From Candidatus Portnoybacteria bacterium CG02_land_8_20_14_3_00_45_8 (GTDB taxonomy: Bacteria > Patescibacteriota > Minisyncoccia > Portnoybacterales > GWB1-42-6): a stretch of 5,884 bases of DNA. The stretch is taken from assembly GCA_002780785.1 (NCBI GenBank), contig PEUE01000040.1, positions 1-5,884 of the forward strand. Direction: 5' to 3'. Both the position numbers and the translations under genes were made by a program. Below the pieces are notes generated by a model. That model was not told the origin of the DNA. It saw nothing but the letters and a program-made list of their open reading frames with translations, and did not search any database. Shown here piece by piece: positions 1-5,760 of this stretch. How positions within the stretch are numbered: the first letter of the stretch is position 1; every line of letters begins with the position of its first letter.

Positions 1-787
1 TATTTATCGTATCAAAAGTTATTTTAGTATTTTCGGACTGCCTGAACCAAACTTCTCCACCTCTTTTTCTCGCTTCTTTTTCATCATATAACTTGGCGTA
101 AATCAATTTAAAAATTTCCGTGAAAGAATCAACGCCAGCTCCAGCCAAAACCAACTCTTCCAATATTTTTAAAATTTTAACTAAATCGTAGCTTTTTTGA
201 AGATTATCAAGCGTTAATTTTTCGGACAAAACATCTTCAATGGTTTGATTAATTCTTGGAATCTCGCGCAAAGTTTGAAATTCACGGGGATAAGGGCGAT
301 ATAGCACGACTTTTTCCATGCCATTTGACCAAACGCCAATCGGCGCGCCCTCGGAATTAATGTAGGTCTTTAATTGGTCTAACCCCTTTTTCTCGGAGGG
401 ATTTTTTGTTTCAATAATTAATAATGGCGTTTCTCTGTCCTCGCGATAAATAATAATATCGGCCGCCTTAGAGTGTATTTCGTGGCCAAAACGAATGTCT
501 TTTTCCAGGTCTATTCTATCCAAAGGATAACCGTAATTTTTAGTCAGCTTATAAATCCAAAGTTGGCGAATTATTTCTTCCGGTTTAGATAAGTTTTTTT
601 CTTCGTTTAAAACTAAAATATCTTTTTCTCTTTTTAGACACTTTAAATAAAACTTGCCTTTTTCTTTTTCAAAAATATCCAAAACCTGCTCGGCTTTTAT
701 GCCGTCAAATTCTTTTAACCCGTACTGGACTGACGGGTCTTTTAATATTTTATTCACTATTTGACTGGTTAATTTTTCGTCGGCCAT
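1..787 (-). CDS. Restriction-modification protein, N-terminal part (HsdR-like nuclease domain leading into HsdM-like region); cut by window edge
   Basis: This frame opens at ATG 787 and stays open for 262 codons to the window edge, so the C-terminus is missing. Residues about 68-165 look like the HsdR N-terminal nuclease of type I restriction enzymes. They carry a PD-(D/E)xK core, with Asp110 in HSKAADIII and Glu126-Thr-Lys128 in LLIIETKN, followed by Gln138-LKT-Tyr142, which matches the QxxxY motif of that family. Residues about 185-250, including FTEIFKLIYAKLYDEKEA, resemble the helical N-terminal part of HsdM-type N6-adenine methylases. The likely whole is a single-chain nuclease plus DNA adenine methylase that cuts unmodified foreign DNA; the methylase motifs would lie outside the window, so that part is inferred. 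The start codon is one base after the lexA stop and has no Shine-Dalgarno sequence, suggesting translational coupling and co-transcription. Alternatives are a stand-alone HsdR_N-domain nuclease or a type I R subunit with a helicase. Confidence 0.8.
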   Translation of the reverse strand, partial: MADEKLTSQIVNKILKDPSVQYGLKEFDGIKAEQVLDIFEKEKGKFYLKCLKREKDILVLNEEKNLSKPEEIIRQLWIYKLTKNYGYPLDRIDLEKDIRFGHEIHSKAADIIIYREDRETPLLIIETKNPSEKKGLDQLKTYINSEGAPIGVWSNGMEKVVLYRPYPREFQTLREIPRINQTIEDVLSEKLTLDNLQKSYDLVKILKILEELVLAGAGVDSFTEIFKLIYAKLYDEKEARKRGGEVWFRQSENTKITFDTIN

Positions 788-788
788 A

Positions 789-1439
789 TTATTTTATTTG
801 ACTTAAATTTAAAATTACCTTTCCCTCAAAAATCATCTCTTCATAAATAGGCATGTTGTCATAGGCCGGATTTTCCGGTCGCAAGTAAGCGCGGCCATCG
901 CTTTCGGCAATAAATCTTTTTACGGTTGTGCCATCGTCGCACCGCGCCACCACTATGTCACCGGACCTGAACTCATTTGTTTTCTTAACCAATAGTCTGT
1001 CCCCGTCATTTATTCCGACGTTGATCATTGAATCGCCCTGAACCTGAATAGCAAAAAACTCCTCTTTTGATTGCATTACTTTTTTATTTTCCAAAGATGT
1101 GCTAGGTAGAGAAAACCAGTTAATACTGGTATCTAATGATTCAATAAAAGGACTGGCAGAACTCACGCCCAAAAGTGGAATTTTTTGCTCTTTTTCTAAA
1201 ATTTGAAATCCTAAGGGTAAAATTGTTATTTTTCTTGTTTTTCTTTTTATTTTTCCCGCTTCTCGTTTAATAAGTCCTTTTTTTTCAAGTACCTCTAAAA
1301 TATCTAAAATTACCTGATTTGATTGAACCCCTATGTATTGCCTTAATTCTGCCAATGTCGGAGGCATACCAAAAGAATTCATGCTATTATAAATGGCTTC
1401 TAAGATATTTTTTTGTTTTTCAGTTACATTTTCCCTCAT
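789..1439 (-). CDS. lexA: LexA-type SOS repressor / S24 self-cleaving protease
   Basis: This 216-residue protein has the LexA layout and is close to the usual 200-210 residues. Residues 1-60 form a winged helix domain (TEKQKNILEAIY, PPTLAELRQYIGV, then EVLEKKGLIKR). Residues about 87-215 form the S24 protease domain with catalytic Ser137 in GDSM and Lys174 in TTVKRF. LexA represses DNA-damage genes until RecA filaments trigger cleavage of its linker. The cleavage region reads IPLLGVSSASPF, so the expected Ala-Gly bond appears as Ala95-Ser96, an unusual substitution. The putative recognition helix (SNQVILDI) differs from the E. coli one (SPNAAEEH), so a different operator is expected. The gene follows recA on the same strand but is separated from it by a terminator and has its own promoter with a palindromic operator, consistent with autoregulation. 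The restriction gene follows after one base. A dedicated controller of that restriction system is the main alternative. Confidence 0.9.
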   Translation of the reverse strand: MRENVTEKQKNILEAIYNSMNSFGMPPTLAELRQYIGVQSNQVILDILEVLEKKGLIKREAGKIKRKTRKITILPLGFQILEKEQKIPLLGVSSASPFIESLDTSINWFSLPSTSLENKKVMQSKEEFFAIQVQGDSMINVGINDGDRLLVKKTNEFRSGDIVVARCDDGTTVKRFIAESDGRAYLRPENPAYDNMPIYEEMIFEGKVILNLSQIK

Positions 1440-1445
1440 ATTTTT

Positions 1446-1473
1446 ATTATACCCTGACCATTTGGTCTGTCAA
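1446..1473 (-). promoter_or_regulatory. lexA promoter, near-consensus, probably leaderless
   Basis: Reading the minus strand, a perfect -35 box TTGACA (1473-1468) is followed after exactly 16 bases by a perfect -10 box TATAAT (1451-1446). Only six bases (AAAAAT) separate the -10 box from the lexA ATG at 1439. A normal start point about 7 bases past the -10 box would therefore fall on or beside the ATG, giving a message with no leader and no ribosome binding site. Both hexamers match the sigma70 consensus fully. Confidence 0.88.
1456..1467. promoter_or_regulatory. Putative LexA operator (SOS box) inside the lexA promoter
   Basis: GACCAAATGGTC (minus strand) is a 12-base palindrome with five complementary base pairs on each side and only the central A/A position breaking symmetry. 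It directly abuts the -35 box and lies wholly between -35 and -10, where a bound repressor would block polymerase. The form GACC-N4-GGTC differs by one symmetric base from the core GAAC-N4-GTTC of the SOS box known in Bacillus subtilis and relatives. Binding by the adjacent LexA is inferred. I saw no second copy in the recA, RodZ-like or ftsK upstream regions. Confidence 0.65.
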
Positions 1474-1507
1474 ATATAAAAAGAATGGCTCAAATAAGCC
1501 ATTCTTT
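1471..1507 (-). terminator. Intrinsic terminator after recA
   Basis: A perfect 11-base-pair inverted repeat (1480-1490 with 1497-1507, arm AAGAATGGCT plus one A-T pair) encloses a 6-base loop. On the minus strand it is followed by a T-rich run (TTTTTATATTT overlapping the arm end). It starts 46 bases after the recA stop codon. It separates recA transcription from lexA, whose promoter begins immediately beyond it. Confidence 0.85.
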
Positions 1508-1512
1508 AGAAG

Positions 1513-1521
1513 TTATCCACA
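1513..1521 (+). promoter_or_regulatory. Isolated DnaA-box 9-mer
   Basis: TTATCCACA, an exact match to the strong E. coli DnaA box, lies between the recA stop codon and its terminator. It is a lone copy with no neighbouring boxes or AT-rich unwinding cluster, so it is not an origin. A single perfect match in a window of this size has a several-percent chance probability. Function is uncertain. Confidence 0.25.
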
Positions 1522-1552
1522 ATTTATTACAAGAGTAGAATACTAAAATTTT

Positions 1553-2572
1553 CTATAAAACTTCCTTGCTCGCCTCGTCTTTTATTTTCTTGGCAATTTC
1601 CGCCGTGATTTTTGGATTTTCTATCAAGAATGCCTTGGACGCTTCCATCCCCTGTCCCAGCTTTGCATCGCCGTAAGTGAACCAAGAACCGCTCTTGCCA
1701 ACCACGCCATATTTGACGCCGGTATTAACAACATCCCCCTCATAGGAAATACCTTTGTTGTACATAATATCAAACTCGGCGATACGGAAAGGCGCGGCTA
1801 CTTTGTTTTTAACAACTTTTACTTTCACGCGATTGCCAATGATATTGTCACCCTGCTTTATCTGCGCGGTGCGGCGAACATCCAAGCGAACCGAGGAATA
1901 AAATTTTAACGCTTTGCCGCCGGGCGTCTCTTCCGGATTGCCAAACATTATGCCGATTTTCATTCTTATCTGGTTAATAAAAAGCACCGAGGTGCCGGAC
2001 TTGGCAACAATAGCCGTCAATTTTCGCAGGGCCTGCGACATCAAACGCGCTTGCAAACCCATATGCTGTTGGCCCATCTCGCCCTCAATTTCCGCCCGCG
2101 GAGTTAACGCCGCCACCGAGTCAACGACTATCAAGTCAATCGCCGCCGAACGAACCAAACTTTCCACTATATCCAAGGCCTGCTCGCCGGTGTCGGGCTG
2201 GGAAATTAACAGGTCATCCACTTTCACACCAATACGTTTGGCGTATTCTGGGTCCAGGGCGTGTTCGGCGTCAACAAACGCGCATAGTCCGCCTTTCTTT
2301 TGCGCCTGAGCCACGGTGTGAAGCGCCAAAGTCGTTTTTCCGCTGGACTCTGGCCCATAAACCTCTATTACCCTACCCTTGGGCATCCCCCCCACTCCCA
2401 AAGCCAAATCAAGCGAAATAGAGCCGGTCGGGATAGCATCCACGTCCACCCTTTTGGCCTCGCCCAGCTTCATAATTGCCCCCTCGCCAAACTTATCCTT
2501 AATCTCTTCCACCGCTATTTCCAGCGCTTTCATTTTCTCATCTTTTTCCCCTCCGGCTTGTTGTTTTGTCAT
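1553..2572 (-). CDS. recA: RecA recombinase
   Basis: RecA forms ATP-dependent filaments on single-stranded DNA, performs strand exchange in recombinational repair, and triggers LexA self-cleavage. From the ATG at 2572 the protein has 339 residues, a normal family length. Visible motifs are Walker A GPESSGKT (about 73-80), [14 protein letters not shown] (98-111), Walker B LIVVD (147-151), the L1 region [16 protein letters not shown] (161-176), and the L2 region [20 protein letters not shown] (200-219), followed by [14 protein letters not shown]. The C-terminus ends [12 protein letters not shown] without the long acidic tail of E. coli RecA. The frame extends five codons further to a GTG at 2587, but that GTG lies inside an intergenic repeat, so ATG 2572 is preferred. 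GGAG sits only one base before this ATG, too close for a normal Shine-Dalgarno. An in-frame ATG at 2533 is a less likely start. The gene is followed by its own terminator and then lexA. Confidence 0.97.
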   Translation of the reverse strand: MTKQQAGGEKDEKMKALEIAVEEIKDKFGEGAIMKLGEAKRVDVDAIPTGSISLDLALGVGGMPKGRVIEVYGPESSGKTTLALHTVAQAQKKGGLCAFVDAEHALDPEYAKRIGVKVDDLLISQPDTGEQALDIVESLVRSAAIDLIVVDSVAALTPRAEIEGEMGQQHMGLQARLMSQALRKLTAIVAKSGTSVLFINQIRMKIGIMFGNPEETPGGKALKFYSSVRLDVRRTAQIKQGDNIIGNRVKVKVVKNKVAAPFRIAEFDIMYNKGISYEGDVVNTGVKYGVVGKSGSWFTYGDAKLGQGMEASKAFLIENPKITAEIAKKIKDEASKEVL

Positions 2573-2576
2573 GCTC

Positions 2577-2585
2577 CATTTTAAC
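2577..2585 (-). promoter_or_regulatory. Possible extended -10 element for recA
   Basis: On the minus strand TGTTAAAAT (TGn plus TAAAAT, five of six -10 bases) ends five bases before the preferred recA ATG. A second copy of the same 9-mer lies 24 bases upstream, because both belong to the 8-base repeat. No convincing -35 box is spaced correctly. If the proximal copy is used, the recA message would also be leaderless or nearly so. This is a weak call. Confidence 0.3.
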
Positions 2586-2682
2586 ACTTAAACATAGAAA
2601 CATTTTAACATAAATACAGATACTCTTTGTTAAAATGCTTGAATGTTAAAATGCTTATATGCTTGAATGTTTAAATGATTTA
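2577..2682. repeat. Inverted pair of 8-base-period ATG arrays (recA / RodZ-like gene spacer)
   Basis: On the + strand, ATG recurs every 8 bases at 2635, 2643, 2651, 2659, 2667 and 2675 (units such as ATGCTTGA and ATGTTAAA). The last unit contains the stop codon of the RodZ-like gene. On the other side, CAT recurs in the same 8-base step at 2577, 2593, 2601 and 2609, with CAC at 2585. The two arrays are inverted relative to each other. The best arms are CATTTTAACA (2601-2610) and TGTTAAAATG (2628-2637), perfectly complementary. They extend to about 17 matches in 20 (2591-2610 against 2628-2647) around a 17-base loop. A similar structure lies at 3350-3453. Confidence 0.8.
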
Positions 2683-3345
2683 TCGCAACATTATCTGCCT
2701 TACCACCGAACGGCTCTTGCCAAAACGATTGGCGGCTTCAATTTTTATGGAGTTTATTCCCTGAATTAAATTAACCGGTTGCTCAAAATTTCCGTCTTTA
2801 TCAATATAAGTTACCTGACCATTGATTGTCAATTGCGCCCCCCGCTCCGCCTGACCCTTAATAATTAACGACGCCTGATCAGTCGTTAAGTCCTCGGCTG
2901 GTTCAAAAATCGACAGGCGCGGCGGACTGATTAAAAAATGCAACTGATAAAACAGATACCCGCCAACCACTAATAAAATAAAAAGCCCCAGCACGGCGGT
3001 AAAGAAACGGGGCGTAATGATGAAGCGGCGCCCGCGCAAATACGGCAGGGCCTGATGGACTTTTCCTTGACTTAAATGTTGGGCAATTCTGGCCTCTTTT
3101 TCATATTCCTCAACCAACGCCTCCGGATCCGCGTCCAAGAGTTTGGCGTAACGGCGCAAAAAACCTTTATTGTAAACATCCGCCGGCAACTTTTCCATTT
3201 CGCCGCTCTCCAGCCGCTGCAGATACTTGGCCTGGATATTCAGCAAATGGGCGGCGCGCTGAACAGAAAAATCCGCCTCCTCTCGTAACTTTTTCAATCG
3301 CTCGCCAAAATTAGGCAACTCAACCTTTTTCGAGGTAAAAACCAT
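2680..3345 (-). CDS. RodZ-like helix-turn-helix protein with one membrane segment
   Basis: This 221-residue protein has the RodZ family layout in short form. The N-terminal helix-turn-helix of the RodZ type spans residues 12-83 (FGERLKKLREEADFSVQRAAHLL through LRRYAKLLDADPEAL). A basic stretch RGRRF lies at 104-108. One hydrophobic membrane segment spans about 114-139 (FFTAVLGLFILLVVGGYLFY). The outer C-terminal domain, about 143-220, has a beta-rich pattern (TINGQVTYIDKDGNFEQPVNLIQGINSIKIEA) like small immunoglobulin-like or glucodextranase-B-type modules. In model bacteria RodZ ties the MreB cytoskeleton to the cell wall machinery; in this family the helix-turn-helix usually binds protein rather than DNA. 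The specific role here is inferred, and no mreB is in view. The ATG at 3345 gives a normal family N-terminus but has no visible Shine-Dalgarno. The gene lies between ftsK and recA, flanked on both sides by the 8-base repeat arrays. A membrane-bound transcription regulator is the alternative. Confidence 0.82.
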   Translation of the reverse strand: MVFTSKKVELPNFGERLKKLREEADFSVQRAAHLLNIQAKYLQRLESGEMEKLPADVYNKGFLRRYAKLLDADPEALVEEYEKEARIAQHLSQGKVHQALPYLRGRRFIITPRFFTAVLGLFILLVVGGYLFYQLHFLISPPRLSIFEPAEDLTTDQASLIIKGQAERGAQLTINGQVTYIDKDGNFEQPVNLIQGINSIKIEAANRFGKSRSVVRQIMLR

Positions 3346-3349
3346 GATT

Positions 3350-3453
3350 CATTAAAACATAAAAACATGCAAACATCTTAGCATAGCATAAAAACATTCT
3401 GAAAATACCGGCATATTTATGTTTAAATGTTAAAATGTTTAGATGTTAATATG
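3350..3453. repeat. Inverted pair of 8-base-period ATG arrays (RodZ-like gene / ftsK spacer)
   Basis: On the + strand CAT recurs every 8 bases at 3350, 3358, 3366, 3374 and 3382, then after a shift at 3387 and 3395. ATG recurs every 8 bases at 3419, 3427, 3435, 3443 and 3451 (units such as ATGTTTAA and ATGTTAAA). The two arrays face each other across a spacer of about 21 bases. They are complementary at roughly 22 of 30 positions, so an AT-rich hairpin is possible. The array fills nearly the whole spacer between the RodZ-like start codon and the ftsK stop. It shares unit sequence, period and inverted layout with the array at 2577-2682. Confidence 0.8.
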
Positions 3454-3456
3454 CAT

Positions 3457-5658
3457 TTAGTAGTCCTCCAACACCTCCTCGTCATTCTCTCCCACCTTGG
3501 GCACGCCCGGAATATTTTTTGCCTCGCCCACCAACACGTCGCGGGGCTTGGCGCCATCGCCCGGCCCAACTAGGCTGTTATCTTCCAACATATCCAGAAG
3601 CCGAGCGGCCCGCGCGTAGCCCACCCGTAAACGCCTTTGCAACAAAGAAGCCGAGGCCTTGCCACTCTGAATTACTATCTCTTTGGCCGACTCATATAAA
3701 TCATCATCTGCATTGCTATCTCCACCGCCGCTCCAGAGATTTCCTTGAGCCGTGCGGCTTTGCGTGACATCAGCGGAATAATCTGGCTCAATTTGTTTAG
3801 TTAAAAACTCAACGGCTTTGCGCACTTCCTTGTCGGAAACAAAAGTGCCCTGCACGCGCCGGGGCTTGGCCGTATCGCCCGACAAAAATAACATATCGCC
3901 GTTGCCCAGCAATTTTTCTGCTCCCGCGCCGTCCAAAATAGTGCGCGAGTCAACTTGCGAGGCCACTTGAAAAGCAATGCGCGAGGTAATATTGGCTTTA
4001 ATTAAACCCGTAATAACTTCCACCGACGGCCGCTGAGTGGCTAAAATTAAGTGAATGCCGGTGGCGCGCGACATCTGGGCCAGACGAACAATCGCCGCTT
4101 CAACATCGCGACCGTGTGAAGCCATCAAATCAGCCAACTCATCAATAATAATGACGATATACGGCAAGGGCTCTTCAATCTTGCCGTCAACATATTTTTT
4201 GTTATAGCTAATAATATCCCGCGCCTGGACAGCTGATAAAATTTCAAATCTCCTTTCCATTTCGGCCACCGCCCAGCGCAGAGCGTTGATTGTTTTTGCC
4301 GCATCAACAATAACGGGTGTCAACAAATGCGGCAAGCCGTTATAAACCGGAAACTCCACGCGCTTGGGGTCAATCAAAATAAGTTTTAAAAAATTGGGCA
4401 CTTGGCGATAAAGCAAGCTGGTAATAATGGCGTTTAAACAAATTGTCTTGCCTGTACCCGTAGCACCGGCAATCAGCAAATGCGGCATACGTTCCAGCCC
4501 CGCAAACACCGGCATACCGGCCACATCGCGTCCTAAGCCGAGCGTTAACATCTTATGGTCTTCGCGGAATTCGGACTGCTCCAACAAATTGCGCAATCTC
4601 ACCTTGGTCACGGCCTTATTAGGCAACTCAATACCAACGAGCGAGCGGCCAGGAATTGGCGCTTCAATACGAATCGGGTGAGCGGCCAAAGACATCGACA
4701 AATCGTTACTAAGGGCAGTGATTTTAGATAATTTCACTCCCTGCGCCGGCCGCAAAGTGTATTGCGTGACCGTTGGACCAATATTCACTTCCGCCATTTC
4801 CACATCAATACCAAAGTACTGCAGTGTGCGTTTGATAATATTGGCATTGGCTTTAATGTCACCGCTGGTCGGTTCACCGGAGTCGGGCTCCAACAGCTCA
4901 AGCGGCGGGAATTTATAATTAGCCATCACCATTTTGCTTTGCAGCAATAAAAAGTCGTCTTTCTTGCCTGGCTGGCCTTTTTCTGTTTCTGCGGACTTGG
5001 ACATTTCTTTGCTCTGCTCGCCTAAATTTTTTACCTTAAAGCCGGGCGTGGGCATAATCTTTTTCATAAAAGAGTCCAAAGTTGATTCTTCATCAACTTT
5101 TTTGCCGCCGTCCGTCACTTTTAGCTGACCGCTGGCTCGCTTCTGACGCCAAGCGGCAATTTTCGCCATCAGATTTTTCAACGAAAAATTAAATGCCACC
5201 AACAACGAAATGATTATTAGGGCGATTAAAATAATATAGGAAGCGTAAATGCCAAAAAACTCTTTGAGCGGATAAGCTAAAGCAAAACCAATATAGCCGC
5301 CGCCGCGCGTGGCTTCCAGCGGCTGATTGATAACAAAAAGCTGCAGCAAACCCAGCCAGCTTAAAATAAAAAGGCCAACGCCAAAAAACGGCGCGCCGTA
5401 GATGTCTTTATGCAATGACTGCAGGAGCAAGACGCCAATAATTACCAGCCCCAGCGGCACCATAAAAAAGCCCCAGCCAAACAACACTCCGAGGCCTTTA
5501 TAAAAATAATTGCCAACGCTTCCCGCCAAACCAAAAGCGCTTAGCACCGCAATCAGCGCCAACACTAAAAGCAATATCGCGGTGATACCTTTTTTGGTTT
5601 CATCGTCCAGTTCCAATTTAAAACGCTTGCCATTCCTCCCCTTAAATTTTTTAGCCAT
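3457..5658 (-). CDS. ftsK: FtsK/SpoIIIE-family DNA translocase
   Basis: FtsK is a septum-located hexameric motor that pumps chromosomal DNA at division. This 733-residue copy appears complete. A basic N-terminus is followed by four hydrophobic membrane segments at about 25-46, 57-80, 88-110 and 137-157. A short charged linker covers about 160-245, far shorter than the Pro/Gln-rich linker of E. coli FtsK and closer to SpoIIIE-type length. The alpha part begins near 245 (YKFPPLELL). The RecA-like motor has Walker A GATGTGKT (398-405), Walker B IVIIIDE (501-507) and the family motif ATQRPS (540-545). The DNA-reading gamma winged helix lies at about 651-712 (LYESAKEIVIQSGKASASLLQRRLRVGYARAARLLDMLE). 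An acidic tail ends the protein. The ATG at 5658 has an A-rich leader with no Shine-Dalgarno. The gene has its own promoter after the rpoC terminator, and the RodZ-like gene follows 111 bases downstream. Confidence 0.96.
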   Translation of the reverse strand: MAKKFKGRNGKRFKLELDDETKKGITAILLLVLALIAVLSAFGLAGSVGNYFYKGLGVLFGWGFFMVPLGLVIIGVLLLQSLHKDIYGAPFFGVGLFILSWLGLLQLFVINQPLEATRGGGYIGFALAYPLKEFFGIYASYIILIALIIISLLVAFNFSLKNLMAKIAAWRQKRASGQLKVTDGGKKVDEESTLDSFMKKIMPTPGFKVKNLGEQSKEMSKSAETEKGQPGKKDDFLLLQSKMVMANYKFPPLELLEPDSGEPTSGDIKANANIIKRTLQYFGIDVEMAEVNIGPTVTQYTLRPAQGVKLSKITALSNDLSMSLAAHPIRIEAPIPGRSLVGIELPNKAVTKVRLRNLLEQSEFREDHKMLTLGLGRDVAGMPVFAGLERMPHLLIAGATGTGKTICLNAIITSLLYRQVPNFLKLILIDPKRVEFPVYNGLPHLLTPVIVDAAKTINALRWAVAEMERRFEILSAVQARDIISYNKKYVDGKIEEPLPYIVIIIDELADLMASHGRDVEAAIVRLAQMSRATGIHLILATQRPSVEVITGLIKANITSRIAFQVASQVDSRTILDGAGAEKLLGNGDMLFLSGDTAKPRRVQGTFVSDKEVRKAVEFLTKQIEPDYSADVTQSRTAQGNLWSGGGDSNADDDLYESAKEIVIQSGKASASLLQRRLRVGYARAARLLDMLEDNSLVGPGDGAKPRDVLVGEAKNIPGVPKVGENDEEVLEDY

Positions 5659-5720
5659 TGATATTTTTTCTGTTTAATTTTTCACGCTACCGACACAAAA
5701 AGCAGTAGTAAGACATATTT

Positions 5721-5729
5721 ATTATACCA
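5721..5729 (-). promoter_or_regulatory. Extended -10 promoter of ftsK
   Basis: On the minus strand TGGTATAAT combines the TGn extension with a perfect -10 hexamer. The expected -35 region (TTTGCG at 17 bases) is a poor match, which the TGn extension could compensate. The start point would be near 5714, leaving an untranslated leader of about 55 bases. That leader holds a small possible hairpin (CTACTG pairing with CGGTAG) but no Shine-Dalgarno before ftsK. Confidence 0.7.
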
Positions 5730-5760
5730 CTTCCAGCTAACCCCGCAAAGCGCTAATTGT

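Noticed and set aside
1513..1521. Replication origin
   Set aside because: There is only one DnaA box, with no cluster, no AT-rich unwinding repeats and no dnaA or dnaN nearby.
1319..1546. 75-codon + strand open frame covering the lexA start and the recA terminator
   Set aside because: It lies antisense to lexA, crosses a clear terminator and promoter, and its translation has no recognisable domain. It is a shadow frame.
2573..2587. GTG start five codons upstream for recA
   Set aside because: The GTG is one of the units in the 8-base repeat array, and the added residues MLKWS have no counterpart in typical RecA; ATG 2572 gives the normal N-terminus.
1914..2591. Several + strand open frames opposite recA
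   Set aside because: They are antisense to a complete, strongly conserved recA, and their compositions are those of reversed codons.
2577..3453. CRISPR array
   Set aside because: The repeats are 8 bases apart, degenerate and inverted, with no conserved long repeat or unique spacers, and no cas gene is visible.
3346..3456. Separate promoter for the RodZ-like gene
   Set aside because: Only weak -10-like strings occur in the AT-rich repeat DNA, with no well-spaced -35 box, so no site could be supported.
3519..5128. Open frames on both strands overlapping ftsK, up to about 84 codons
   Set aside because: All lie within an intact 733-codon ftsK and show no independent start signals or domain features.
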